This document shows, in pieces, positions 17,232-29,000 of a stretch of 64,000 bases of DNA. Under the pieces are notes generated by a model. It was given only the letters and a program-made list of their open reading frames with translations, had not been told where the DNA came from and ran no database searches. The stretch is taken from assembly GCA_963714425.1 (NCBI GenBank), contig CAVQOI010000008.1:124001-188000 (forward strand), in the 5' to 3' direction. Origin of the DNA: DATCYX01 sp963714425 (lineage in GTDB: Bacteria > Chloroflexota > Anaerolineae > Anaerolineales > UBA4823). Position numbers and translations under genes: made by a program. How positions within the stretch are numbered: position 1 is the stretch's first letter; each line of letters starts with the position of its first letter.

Positions 17232-18733
17232 GCCGCTGTTTGGGGGAGTCTGGAATATAGATAATTGTGGTCCCAGATCTTTTTGGCTAGTTCATCACTC
17301 AAGGCATCCTCAAGCATACGCCAGGACCAATTACCGCTCGGATTGCCGGGATAATTCATACGCGCCTGGTTGTCCAGGTCGAGAAAATCCTGCATGGGCG
17401 CTAAGGAGAAAACTGCCACAGATGCCCAGCTTGCACGTATCAGATCCCAGGCTACCTGGCTGCCGTCGCGATCCAGGTACCGTCGATAAAAACTACGCTC
17501 GTTTTCATCCACACGCTCATACCAGCCGCGCACCGTATCATTGTCGTGCGTTCCTGTATAGACCACACTATGAGGGATGTAATGATGGGGTAAGAATGGA
17601 TCTGAAGACCCACTGGCGAAGGCGAATTGCAAGATACGCATACCCGGCAAACCGAAGCGTTCGCGCATATTGACAACATCCGGCGTGATGACTCCAAGAT
17701 CCTCGGCGATGATGGGCAGATCACCGATGGCGAGCTCGACGGCACGCATGAACTGAGGTCCCGGACCCCTTACCCAGCGCCCCTTCTCGGCAGTCTTGGC
17801 TTTCCCAGAAACTTCCCAGTAGCCAGCAAAGCCGCGGAAGTGATCGAGCCTGATGATATCGACCAGGTTGAGCACAGAACGAAAACGCTCTAACCACCAG
17901 GCATAACCATCCTGGCGGTGGATGCGCCAGTTATACAGGGGATTCCCCCAAAGCTGTCCAGTATCAGAAAAGTAATCTGGGGGAACGCCAGCGACGACGC
18001 GCGGATGTCCGGTCTCGGTCAGATGGAACAGCTCGGGATGTGCCCACACATCGGCGCTGTCATGAGCGACAAAGATGGGGATATCGCCGATGATCTTAAT
18101 GTGCAGGTTGGCAGCTTTTTCTCGTAAGGCTTTCCACTGGCGGTAGAAAACGAATTGCCGGAATACTTGCCGGCTTATCGCTATAGACAGGCGGTTCCGA
18201 GCAGCCTGGAGGGCTTGTGGTTGGCGCACGCGCAGCGCTGCATCCCATTCGACCCACGATATGCCATCGTGCTCCTCTTTGATCGCCATGAATAATGAGT
18301 AGTCGTCAAGCCAATGGGCTTGCATTCTTTGGAAATCTTGCAGTGCGACGCGTAGCTCTTCTGGAGCGCGCTCTTCAAAACGCTGGTAGGCGCGGTCAAG
18401 CAGGGTCGATTTCCAGGGGATGAGCGCTCCAAAATCTACTAGCTCATCAGGAAAAGCTGGCATATCGGCAAGATCTTCATTAGTGAGCAGCCCATCCTCC
18501 AGCAGACCCTCAGGGCTGACGAGATATGGGTTACCAGCAAATGCGGAGAAGCACTGGTATGGCGAGTCACCGTAGCCAGTGGGTCCCAGTGGCAGGATTT
18601 GCCAAAGGCTACATCCAGATTTCTCCAGGAAATCAAGCCATTGATGGGCGACTGGGCCAATATCGCCGATTCCGTACGGACCGGGCAGGCTGGTGGGGTG
18701 GAGTAGAATTCCAGCTGAGCGCTCAAACTTCAT
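17228..18733 (-). CDS. malQ: 4-alpha-glucanotransferase (amylomaltase)
   Basis: A 501-residue GH77 enzyme that moves alpha-1,4-glucan segments between maltooligosaccharides and releases glucose. The N-terminus (GILLHPTSLPGPYGIGD) and all GH77 landmarks are present: nucleophile Asp297 in IIRLDHFRG, acid/base Glu344 in IIAEDLG, and Asp397 in GTHDND. The length is normal. It overlaps the glgC stop by 11 bases and is the last gene of a minus-strand glgA-glgC-malQ operon, which fits remodelling of glucan made by the other two enzymes. Confidence 0.95.
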   Translation of the reverse strand: MKFERSAGILLHPTSLPGPYGIGDIGPVAHQWLDFLEKSGCSLWQILPLGPTGYGDSPYQCFSAFAGNPYLVSPEGLLEDGLLTNEDLADMPAFPDELVDFGALIPWKSTLLDRAYQRFEERAPEELRVALQDFQRMQAHWLDDYSLFMAIKEEHDGISWVEWDAALRVRQPQALQAARNRLSIAISRQVFRQFVFYRQWKALREKAANLHIKIIGDIPIFVAHDSADVWAHPELFHLTETGHPRVVAGVPPDYFSDTGQLWGNPLYNWRIHRQDGYAWWLERFRSVLNLVDIIRLDHFRGFAGYWEVSGKAKTAEKGRWVRGPGPQFMRAVELAIGDLPIIAEDLGVITPDVVNMRERFGLPGMRILQFAFASGSSDPFLPHHYIPHSVVYTGTHDNDTVRGWYERVDENERSFYRRYLDRDGSQVAWDLIRASWASVAVFSLAPMQDFLDLDNQARMNYPGNPSGNWSWRMLEDALSDELAKKIWDHNYLYSRLPQTAA

Positions 18734-19985
18734 AAGGCAATCTCACTGTTTGTAGATAATCGCTCTCTCTGACGACCTTTGATTGGTAATCGGAGGGGAT
18801 CACATCGGTGGCAACCACCGCCCCTGGCTCGATGGTGTGTTCAGGCGGCACCTGGCTATTCTTTCCGACCATTGCAATGATTGGCGTTGGACCGGATCTC
18901 ATTGCCCCCACTCGAGCATCTCGTGCGATATGCACACGCTTATCAATGATCGCTCGCTCAACCACCGCGCCGGCTTCGATGGTGACATCTGTGAGAATGA
19001 CAAATTCTCGGATGACCACGTTGGCGTCCACGCGGACGCCTGGAGCAAGGATGCTGCGTTCGATACGGGCTCCGGCATCAATCACGCATCCGTCTGTGAT
19101 CATGCTCTCGGCTATCTCTGCCCCTCGAGAAATCCACACTGGAGGACGTTCTTCGGTGCGGGTGTGAATAATCCACGAGCGATCGTTGAGATCGATGGGT
19201 GGTGGTGTGCTAAGTAGATCCATGTGCGCCTGCCAGTACGATTCCACTGTTCCGACATCCACCCAATATCCACTAAATGGGAAAGCGAACACGCGCGCTT
19301 TGTTGTTAACCAGGCGTGGCAGGATATCTTTGCCAAAATCGTGCGAGCTGGAAGTTTTTTCTCGATCCTCCCACAGCATCTGGTCCAGTGTATCAAGATT
19401 GAATACATACACGCCCATATTCGCCAGATTTGAAGGAGGTTGATCTGGTTTTTCAGTAAAAGCTGTCACACGAAATTGCTCATCGACCGCAAGAATCCCA
19501 AAGCGAGAAGCTTCTGATTCAGGCACTCGGATGGTCGCCATGGTTAAATCAGCATTTTGATCAATATGAAAAGCGATCAGTGCATCATAATTCATCTGGT
19601 ATATATGATCGCCCGAGAGGATCAGGACAATATCCGGATTGGTATTCTTGATAAAGCGGAAGTTTTGCTGAACAGCATCTGCAGTCCCAAGATACCAATC
19701 GGACGAACCGCGGGCTTTGTAAGGTGAAAAAATGCGGACTCCACCTGTGAAGTCACGATTCAGATCCCACGGACCACCTGCACCGATATGATCGATGAGA
19801 GAATGCGGCCGGTATTGGGCCAAAATCATAATATCGAATAGACCAGAATTAACGCAGTTGGATAATGTGAAATCGATGATGCGATATTTTCCGGCAAACG
19901 GAACCGCTGGTTTGGTGCGCTTGGCAGTGAGAATACCCAGGCGCGAGCCTTCACCACCCGCTAGAATAACAGCGCGCGTTTTCAT
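18723..19985 (-). CDS. glgC: glucose-1-phosphate adenylyltransferase
   Basis: ADP-glucose pyrophosphorylase of 420 residues, which makes ADP-glucose from ATP and glucose 1-phosphate for glycogen synthesis. The nucleotidyltransferase domain has AGGEGSRLG, KPAVPFAGKYRIIDF, WYLGTADAV and LSGDHIYQM. The C-terminal half is a left-handed beta-helix with hexapeptide repeats, as in allosteric bacterial GlgC. It overlaps glgA by 4 bases upstream and malQ by 11 bases downstream, so all three are coupled. Confidence 0.95.
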   Translation of the reverse strand: MKTRAVILAGGEGSRLGILTAKRTKPAVPFAGKYRIIDFTLSNCVNSGLFDIMILAQYRPHSLIDHIGAGGPWDLNRDFTGGVRIFSPYKARGSSDWYLGTADAVQQNFRFIKNTNPDIVLILSGDHIYQMNYDALIAFHIDQNADLTMATIRVPESEASRFGILAVDEQFRVTAFTEKPDQPPSNLANMGVYVFNLDTLDQMLWEDREKTSSSHDFGKDILPRLVNNKARVFAFPFSGYWVDVGTVESYWQAHMDLLSTPPPIDLNDRSWIIHTRTEERPPVWISRGAEIAESMITDGCVIDAGARIERSILAPGVRVDANVVIREFVILTDVTIEAGAVVERAIIDKRVHIARDARVGAMRSGPTPIIAMVGKNSQVPPEHTIEPGAVVATDVIPSDYQSKVVRESDYLQTVRLPYEV

Positions 19986-21469
19986 AGATTCTCCTTTCGA
20001 ATCTTTTTACTCTTTCGAGTCAACATCAAGGAACGATATAAATTGATATATTTTTTAGCCGAGTGTTCCCACGAAAAATCTTTCTGCATCCCACGCATCT
20101 GCAAGCCACGCCATAAATCTGCCTGTTCATAGACATGCAGGGCACGCCTGATCACAGAGGCTAACCCTTCGGAGCTGAGATCTTGGAAGAGAAATCCTGT
20201 GCTCTCGCTGAAATCCGTGTAATCATAAATAGTATCGCGCAAACCCCCAGTAGCGTGGGCAATCGGTATGCAGCCATATCTCATACCAATCATTTGGGTC
20301 AATCCACAGGGCTCGTAGCGAGATGGGATCAGGATCGCGTCTGCAGCAGAGTAGATACGGCGGCTAAGACCTGGGTCGAAGCGGACCGCCACTCGGATGC
20401 GGTTCGGAAGCATCGCTTCAAGCGATCGCATCATGTCTTCGAGTGCAGGCACTCCTGTGCCTAAAACCACAACCTGGTAGTTGAAATCTGCTGTTTGGAG
20501 CAACGCGTTGGGCAGCAAATCTACGCCCTTCTGCGGATCCAAACGAGTTACCATGGTTAAGAGGGGAATGTCTGGATTGACGGGCAAACCCAGTTCTACT
20601 TGCAACGCGGCTTTGTTGGATTGTCGCGGTTCAAGATCCACGACACTGTAATTACTCATAAGGGCGCTATCTGTAGAAGGATCCCAACGCTCTACGTCCA
20701 ATCCGTTCAGTATGCCCGTGATACGCTGAGAGCGCGATTGTAGAAAGTCGTGCAATCCAGAGGCAAAATCCGGGGTGAGCATCTCTTGAGCATAGCCTGG
20801 GGATACCGTAACAATATGATCAGCTGCCAGCAACCCCATGGGTAGAGGCATATCCTGTGCCCACCACGGCAGTATGGATGCCGAGGCGGGTAACAGACCG
20901 AATGGCGCTAGGGCAATCCCTGCGCCGACACCCAGATAAGGCATATTGTGAACGCCTAATAACCCAATCACCTGGCGAAAGAAGCGGTGTTGTCGTTTTC
21001 TAAAGCTCAGGGCGTAAATCGACAAAGCAGTATGCCAGTCGTTTGCATGCAAGACGTCAGGCGCCCAACGCAGCTGACGTGCGAGCTCCAGAGCAGCTAG
21101 AGAGAACAGCGTGTACTTCGGACCGTCTAACGAGGCGTCAGCATGATAGATTTGCTCGTCCGCAGTAATCAGGTCGCTTGCTATGAGGTAGACAGGCAGG
21201 CTATTCAGATCTGTCTCATACACCTCGACAGGAATGCTGCCAACTATATGGGGGATCTCAAAGCGAGCGACGCGGGTGACAGGCAGTTTCTGATTCTGGA
21301 TGGTCCGGTGGAACGGAATCACAAGACGGATATCTGGAGGCATTTCCTCCGGCGAACGCAGCGATCGCAATGCAAGTGGTAACGAACCAGCGACGTCTGC
21401 CAGGCCTCCTACCTTTACAAACGGCTCTGCTTCGGCTGATAGGAATAATACTTTTAGCGCATTCTGCAT
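19982..21469 (-). CDS. glgA: glycogen synthase (ADP-glucose type)
   Basis: A 495-residue GT5 glycosyltransferase that extends alpha-1,4-glucan from ADP-glucose. The N-terminal KVGGLADVAGSLP loop binds ADP and glucan. The C-terminal GT-B half has VTRLDPQKGVD and the donor-binding segment PSRYEPCGLTQ with its two conserved acids. It is the first gene of the minus-strand glgA-glgC-malQ operon and is divergent from a GH57 enzyme. The gap of 88 bases between them should carry both promoters. Confidence 0.95.
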   Translation of the reverse strand: MQNALKVLFLSAEAEPFVKVGGLADVAGSLPLALRSLRSPEEMPPDIRLVIPFHRTIQNQKLPVTRVARFEIPHIVGSIPVEVYETDLNSLPVYLIASDLITADEQIYHADASLDGPKYTLFSLAALELARQLRWAPDVLHANDWHTALSIYALSFRKRQHRFFRQVIGLLGVHNMPYLGVGAGIALAPFGLLPASASILPWWAQDMPLPMGLLAADHIVTVSPGYAQEMLTPDFASGLHDFLQSRSQRITGILNGLDVERWDPSTDSALMSNYSVVDLEPRQSNKAALQVELGLPVNPDIPLLTMVTRLDPQKGVDLLPNALLQTADFNYQVVVLGTGVPALEDMMRSLEAMLPNRIRVAVRFDPGLSRRIYSAADAILIPSRYEPCGLTQMIGMRYGCIPIAHATGGLRDTIYDYTDFSESTGFLFQDLSSEGLASVIRRALHVYEQADLWRGLQMRGMQKDFSWEHSAKKYINLYRSLMLTRKSKKIRKENL

Positions 21470-21521
21470 AATTAGCCCAATTTTACACGATAATAATATG
21501 GCACTCTGCTCCGGGAGCGTT

Positions 21522-21527
21522 TATAAT
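21522..21527 (+). promoter_or_regulatory. possible -10 element for the GH57 gene
   Basis: TATAAT at 21522-21527 lies 30 bases upstream of the TTG start of the GH57 gene, in the divergent gap with glgA. No good -35 is visible at the proper distance, so the promoter may depend on an activator. Confidence 0.3.
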
Positions 21528-21557
21528 AAGTTTGAAATTTGACCATCGAGAGATTCA

Positions 21558-22964
21558 TTGCATAGTTTCTGCATACACGCCCACTTCTACCAACCACCTC
21601 GCGAGGATCCGATCACCGGCATCATCCCTCAAGAAGGTGGGGCAACCCCATTTCCCAATTGGAACGAGAAGATCCACGCTGAGTGCTACCGCCCTAATGC
21701 CCAATTGGGAAATTTTGAGCATATTAGCTTCAATATTGGGCCTACGCTCTTCGAATGGATGCTCAAGCACGACCCATTTACATGCCGGCGCATCCTGGCT
21801 CAAGATAGCGCCAATGTGAATCGATATGGAGTTGGTAACGCCATCGCCCAACCATTTCATCATACAATCCTTCCATTAGCTTCAGAAAGTGACCGGCGCA
21901 CCCAAATAATATGGGGGATTTCCCAATTTGAGCATCGCTTTGGCAGAAAGCCCCAAGGAATGTGGCTTCCGGAGGCAGCAGTCGATATAAATACTCTGCT
22001 TGAATTATCGAGGCAGGGAATTGAGTTCACGATATTGGCTCCGTGGCAAGCGGCAGAAGAACACCTTGATGTGAGCGAACCGTATATCGTAGATTTACCC
22101 GAGGGGAAACAAATTGTCGTGTTTTTCTATCATGGTGGATTGAGCGGAGGGATCAGCTTCAACCCGGCAATGACAGTTAACGCGGATCAATTTGTTCGCC
22201 AGGATTTGATGAAGGGATTTCGCGCCGAGAAGCGATTAAAACAAGAAGAACAGCTTATTACTATTGCATCGGACGGGGAACTTTACGGTCACCACCAGCC
22301 CTTGAGAGACTATTTCCTGGCACACCTGGTAAATGGGGCAAGCCTACAGGCGGGCCTCACTCCTAAATTCCCGGCGCTCTGGCTGAAAGATCATCCACCT
22401 CGTAAGCGTGTTAGGATTCGCGAACAGACATCTTGGAGCTGTCATCACGGTGTAGGGCGTTGGGCGCGCAACTGTGGCTGTATAGCGGGTGACCAGTCCT
22501 GGAAGACGCACTTCCGGGCGGCTTTTGACCAGCTCTCGATCCGCCTGGATGGGCTTTATGCTGGTGCATTGTCCCAACTGAGCATAGATCCCTGGGAGCT
22601 GCGCAACAGGTATATCCGTGTGCTGCTCGAGCAGCAACCGCTGGAGGATCTTGTGGCGGAAATGGCAGGCAAACGGTTGCCGCTAGAGACTCAGACCACG
22701 ATCAGAACTCATTTAGACGCACAGCTGGAGCGTCAGCGAATGTACGCCTCCTGCGGCTGGTTTTTCGAGGATTTTGACCGGATTGAGCCGCGCAACAGTG
22801 TTGCTTATGCTGCCCAGGCGGTTCGCCTGGCACGAAAAGCCACAGGAATAGACCTCGCTCCACAATTGCTGACAGACCTTCGATTGGTGACGAGCACACG
22901 ATCCGGTCTGCGCGGGGACCAGGTTTTTTCCCATCATCTCGAGCGTGCTGGTTCTCTGGATTGA
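21558..22964 (+). CDS. glycoside hydrolase family 57 protein (with DUF3536-like tail)
   Basis: A 468-residue GH57 enzyme acting on alpha-glucans. The N-terminal strand CIHAHFYQPPRED, the catalytic nucleophile Glu139 in GMWLPEAAVD and Asp239 in ASDGELYGHH are in place. From WSCHHGVGRW onwards it resembles the DUF3536 extension seen in longer relatives, here shorter than usual. The start must be the TTG at 21558 (or an ATT just before), because an in-frame stop at 21540 excludes anything upstream and later starts would cut the first GH57 motif. It is divergent to glgA, so it belongs to the glucan cluster. Amylase, branching or debranching activity cannot be told apart here. Confidence 0.85.
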   Translation: MHSFCIHAHFYQPPREDPITGIIPQEGGATPFPNWNEKIHAECYRPNAQLGNFEHISFNIGPTLFEWMLKHDPFTCRRILAQDSANVNRYGVGNAIAQPFHHTILPLASESDRRTQIIWGISQFEHRFGRKPQGMWLPEAAVDINTLLELSRQGIEFTILAPWQAAEEHLDVSEPYIVDLPEGKQIVVFFYHGGLSGGISFNPAMTVNADQFVRQDLMKGFRAEKRLKQEEQLITIASDGELYGHHQPLRDYFLAHLVNGASLQAGLTPKFPALWLKDHPPRKRVRIREQTSWSCHHGVGRWARNCGCIAGDQSWKTHFRAAFDQLSIRLDGLYAGALSQLSIDPWELRNRYIRVLLEQQPLEDLVAEMAGKRLPLETQTTIRTHLDAQLERQRMYASCGWFFEDFDRIEPRNSVAYAAQAVRLARKATGIDLAPQLLTDLRLVTSTRSGLRGDQVFSHHLERAGSLD

Positions 22965-23055
22965 CCCCCCTTATGTCTGGACGATAGTGGGTCTATCGAG
23001 CTCGTGCGTCGAATGATGGATTGTTCCCTTTGCGAAATAGAAGCCTTTCCACACT

Positions 23056-26000
23056 TCATTCTGATGGGGGAACACCTTGCATGAGCCTGTCGACTTGATA
23101 ATCGCTTTCAACCGCAGCAGTTTTCAACCGTTGCACCATTGCATAGACGCGATTTAACTCGAGAAGGATTTGCTTCTCGGTTTTCTCGCCCTTCGCACCA
23201 ATCCCGTCGATCACTGCGATCGAAAAAGCCCACCACAGCCATTCATCGAAGGATTCCTTGTTGAACCAAAGGATTTCCTGGTAGCGGTTGAAGCCAAGGA
23301 ATTGCTGTAACTCAGCATCCTGAAGCCATTTTTGCAGGATCTGATATGTCCCTTCGACAAGATCTTGTTCATGCGCTTCATCACCTGTATGCCAGCATGC
23401 CTGGTGGCTGGTCAGTAGCCTCACCAGACTTACCGCCCGGCTTGCAGATCCTTCGTCCAGCCCGCACCCCATCATTGTTCGGGTGAGCAAACGCGCGAGC
23501 TGCCATTCCTCGATCCAGCTGCGGCTGATATTTGCAGCATCAACTAGGCTGACAACCGCGCCCAGTCTGCGGCAGACGATCCAGGCAAACAGCACGCTCC
23601 ATTCGAAAGGACGCTTCAAGGCAAATGGGGATTTGCTTAGAGATGCCCCACTGAAGAATCTGAGTAGCTCTTTTTCATCTGGCTTGAGTTTTTTTGGCAA
23701 TTGGGAGCGTAGTTGGGGGATAGCGCAGAGTGCTTTGATATCACCTAGCATGCTCCGGGAGATATCGTGCAAGTTCTCATCTCCGCCAGCAACGGAGCGG
23801 ACGCCATCAAGCAACCGTAAGGAACGACTGTGGAAATCGTCAAAATCAGCCTGGAATTGCTGGTGGCTCGGATCTTTGATTTTTATGCTTTGCGATTGCA
23901 TCCACCGGATAAACTCGGAATTGGCGAGCTCGCCAAAGGGTTGGTGAACAGATTGTAGGAGCAATTCATTGAGCGCTCCATCGATCGATGGCACACCACG
24001 CCCGTTTAGATAAGCGCTGAGCTGGCTGTATGGTCGCCAATCTTCGTCACGCACCTGGCGGAAGTCCAAGAAGACATGGTAGTTGTAAGCATCTAGCTCT
24101 ATATATAACCCACTAGAGTGGATCTCTTGGTTGTTGCGGATGAATTCAAGTCCGGAGATTGAATCTCGAAATATCGTATAGATGGATTGGTCATTAGCTA
24201 ATCCGAGTCCGTCGCCGAGTGTGCTTTGGACGACGATACGATCACTGGACGGAGTCTCATGACCCGCCTCAGGCTTCACAAGGTATGCAGCAGAGGTGCG
24301 GATCCAGCCGCGTGCCGAAGCGTATTTGTTATGGTAGACCACGAGGGCGCGTTCGTCCCCGGATCGATTGCTATAGGCGTACACATCTTCGTTGACCGAC
24401 CCGTCTGGTGTGAAGAAATCATAGAGTAAAAAATGGCGCGCCTCGGCAAAGATATACCGGCGCTTAAGCAATGGGAAGATCTCTCGTTTGTGACGTTCCA
24501 CCAGGTCAGTATCTGGGTGCTCGTCCCAATAGGCTCGGCGGTATTCCATCCCGTATTTCTCGGTATAACCCTCGATCTGTCCGTGACCGAACATGGGCAA
24601 TCCTGGCAATGTTGCCAACAAGGTACAAATGCCAAAATATTTATCGCCTTTGCCGAATTGCTCCACAGCAGTGCGCTCGTCAGGGTTGTTCATGAAGCTG
24701 ACATAGCGTTTCAGGATTTCCGGGTCAAACTCCAAAGTGTTTTTTATGACCAAGCGATATTCTTGGTTTTTCTCATCACGCAACATATTCATGAAGGCGC
24801 TGTTATAGACACGGTGCATCCCTAATGTTCGGACGAAGTAACCCTCCATTAACCAGAATGCCTCAGCCAGCAGTAACGTGCCAGGCAGCTCCTGAGCGAC
24901 GCGATCTACCACTTCGCGCCAGAACTCAACCGGCATGGCACCATCGAACAGGGCTTTGTTTAGCCCGTGCTCGGCACGAGAGGGTATGTCCCCACCGCTG
25001 CCTGGCTCAGGGAACCACAGGCGCTGGAAATGACGTTTGGCAAGAGTCATGGCTGCATCAAACCGGATAATCTGAAACTTGCGGGCTACATGCAAGATGG
25101 TCTGGATAACGGCTTCACGGACTTCGGGCAGCAAGTAATTTAATTGGGCGGTGTCGTTCCATGGGAATGAAGTACCATCGTTTCCGTGATAGATATACTT
25201 GGTATTGCCATTCGAATTGTCAACGCGCTTGAATACAACTGCTGCATCACTGTTATCGAAATAATGATCTTCGAGATAGAGTCCCACGCGAGAATCGTAC
25301 GACAGGTCGGGACCGTTGAATGAGTACGATGGGAATGGGCTGTAATCCAGCGAGATAAACCAATCGGGGTGTTCGATGACCCAATTTGAATCAATGCCCA
25401 TATGGTTTGGAACCATATCAGAAGCCAGCCGGATGCCGTTTCTCCAGGCATTACGGCGGAGTTCCTGGTAGGCAGCTTCCCCGCCGAGGTCGGCAGCGAT
25501 ATCGTAATTTTGCAATGAATAGGCGGAAGCAACCGCCTCAGGATTGCCACGCAGTTGCTTGATGCGCTTGGAAGCCGGGCTGCGCTCCCACAGTCCAATC
25601 AACCACAACCCGGTAAAGCCCCAGTCAGCCAAAGACCTGAGCTCTTCCTCGGGAATCTGGTCTAGCCGGGTAATCGAGCGCTGATATTTTTTTGAAAGCT
25701 GGTCGAGCCAGACGTAGGTATTCTTTGCGATAAGAACCAGGTTTGGCATCCAATCCTGGTCTGGGCTAAAGCGCTCGGCTTCCATTTCTAGCCCGGCGAA
25801 ATCGAGGACATGTGCGGGCGGGGAGCCCAGGTTAGTGAAGTAGATCTTATCCTCTTCTTTGATCAGGTCCAGGCTGCTAAGTAAGCGATACAGATACCGT
25901 CCGAGCAGGCTACCCCAGCGTGTGCGGATATATTCTAGCTGCCCGGTGAGGGAATGTGGTACAACGATTGCTGGGCTGCGGAGCATCTCGACCAGAGCTT

Positions 26001-29000
26001 GGCTTTCCGGCCCAAAGGGAGGTTGGGAGGCAAAGTAATCTTCAAGCCCGGAGATGACCTGTAAGTATTCCGGCTGCTTTCGTAAGTCCGCATCATCGAA
26101 CAATTCAAGGTAGGTGGCGCAGGCTGGGTTGGCGTTTGCAATCCAAAGCATGAGCAGCTCTTCCAGGACGACCTGCCGGTTGGAAATTCCTCCGCTCTCA
26201 CCCTTAAGATATTCCTCGCTGGTAACCTCGCGGCGGTAAACGGTGAGCGGAGGGAATTCTTCGGTAAAGTGAAGAAGGACTCCATCGACCGCTTTTTCAC
26301 CAAGTGTTGCATAAAGCTGTTCGAGCGCTTGCTGCATTGCGTCAGGGTTGCGCTGCTGGCGATACAGAGCGATCACCATATGAAGGATTTCATCAATAAG
26401 ACCGAGAGCATTAATTTGCCCAGCCCGTATTGCTTTTTCAGGGAAATTGATCAGGTCACGCTTCTGATTTATTTTTTGGGCAAACTGGCGGACTGCGTGG
26501 AAATTCGCAAAGAGCACGTTTCCGGTCAAGCTGAACAGCGTTTCATCAAATTGGTAGCGATCCCGAGAGCTACGCGAGATGTGGAATTCCATGATTGGCG
26601 CTGGAGAGCGCAAGTTTTGGATTCGTGCTGCATACAAGGGCAGTCCCAATTCCTGGAATATCTCAATCGAGCGGTCGAAAAGCTGATTGGCACTGCTGGA
26701 ATCCTGCAGTAAACCACGGTCCAGGTGATATCTACCCGCTTCAGCCAATAAGCGCGCCCGGTACCATGGAACCCCCAATTGTGCAGTTTTTCGTTCAAGT
26801 TCACGATACATCATAAATAATTCATCCCAATTCTCTTGCGCTGCGGCGAGTTGCGCCTCTGACCAGTTCAAGAATACTTCTCCACCGAAAAATGGGTTCG
26901 TGCTAATCACGGAACGGACAGATTCGATTAGCTGGCGAGCTTCGTCCAGGCGATCCTGCCTGACTCGCACGACGCTTAATAACAATTGAGCGATTGGATG
27001 GTCTGTGTTGTGAAGTGCTTTCTTATAATTGAGTGTTTCGTCGAGCAATTCACCGGCTTCATCATATTTCGTTTGTTCAATAAGTAGCTCAGCGAGGACA
27101 ACGTTTACGTTGGTTGCCAGATCAAATAGCCCATGCCCTTTGGCTTCCTGGCTGCATGTGCGTAGCTCTGCAAGAGCAACCTCGAATTCGCCTTTGAACC
27201 GGTGCAAGCGGGCATCAATAAAGCGATTTTGTAAGGCAGATGTCTCGCGATCGGGTATGCGCTCGAGCAAATCTTTCAGCTCGCTTACCACCACCTGGAT
27301 TTGTTCCATCTCGCCCAAAAGGAAATTGATATTGACGATGCTGGTAAGCATGCTGTGTTCCCAATCTGGGCTCCCCATACGTTGAGCGATCTCTCGGCTG
27401 CGCAGGAAATGGTCTCTAGCAGCGATCAAATCCCCATTTTGGTGCAGGGTTTCTCCCAGGTTCGAATGGGCACGTACAGCTGGAGCTAGCAGACCAGCGG
27501 ATTCGGATAATTCAACCGCTTCTTTGAGCGCTTCTAGAGCAGATTCTTGTGACTGGTTTGGCAAGATTCCCAGTGTGGCAAGCGTGTCCGCCTGGACCTC
27601 AACAAGCCCGAGGCGCTTCGCCAGGTGGAGCGCATGCTGGCAAAGAGGCATGGCCTCGTCCGGAAGATTATTAAAGTAATATGCGCGTGCCGTTTCGTGG
27701 ATAAGCGCTGCAACTCCGGGAGTATTCAGATCCATGTAATTGCCCAGGGATGCCAGACCTCGCCGGCAGATCTCCAGGCTTTTTGTGGTTTCATGTTGGT
27801 ACCATGCAGCCCGCGCCTGGCGAGCTGTCAGGCGAGCCTGGTTGTCAAAATCGCCAGCTTGATTGTATCGTTCGATCGCCAGATCCCAGGTCGATCGTGC
27901 CTCTTCGTAGCGACTTTGGCGAAAAAGAGCTTCTCCCAGGCTAGATAACAATAGTGAAGCGTCTGGAGTATCGATTTCCAACTCAAGGGCAGAACGCAAA
28001 TAGCGCTCAGCCTCCTGATTCGCATAGCGCGCTAGGGCACGCTCACCAGCGCGGTGATAATAGACACAGGCTCGTTCCGTATCGCCTGCGCGCTCAAAGT
28101 GATATCCCAGCGCTTCGTAATCGTCGGGATGGTTCACTTCGATTGCCTGCGCAGCGTTGTGATGCAGGCGCTGAAGGCGCAAGCCGCTGAGCTGTTCTGC
28201 GAGTGTCGCGGGGATTAAAGTGTGCACAAATTCATAACTTAATGCTGTGCCTCGCTTGCGTGGGATTTCCGTGATGATCTGGGCGCGTTCGGCACTCTCT
28301 AACGAGACGATCAGTTCTTCTTCATCCAGACCGCATGCTATCTGTAAAGTATCTGCGTCAAACTGGCGTCCTAATACAGATGCGCAGCGCAGAACCTCCT
28401 GAGTTGGCTTGGGAAGTCGACCAAGACGGCTTTGCAATGTCACCCGGACAGATTGCGGGATATCGATCTCTTCGAGTTCCTCCGCTGACCAGACACTTCC
28501 CTCATAACGAAGTTTGCCGGTCTCGATTAATGCCTTACATACTTCCTCGATAAAGAATGGGTTGCCTTCAGTTTCGTAATATATCTGGTCGACAAGCGAT
28601 TCGTCAATATTGCCATTCGGTGAGAGGATGGATGCCAACATGGTTTGCGATTGGCCGCGGTTGAAGCGAATCAACTTGATGCGCTCAGAGATCCGTTCCC
28701 GGTTCAAGTCGTGAAGCAGAGCATTTAATGCGCCAAATTCATCCAACTCAAGCTCTCGATAGGGGAGCATGATAAGAAGTCTTATTTTATGTGTACGCCG
28801 GGCTAGATACCGCAGGAGACTAAGGGTTCCACTGTCTGCCCAATGAACGTCATCGATAAAAAGCAGTACAGGCGATTGGGCGCTTAGAACCCCCAGCCAG
28901 GAGGCTACACTCTCAAAGATACGTTGTTGTTCGGATTGAGGCTCAAGCGGTGGGTTGGGATACACATCCGGATATCTTGGGCGCAAATCCGGTGCAATTT

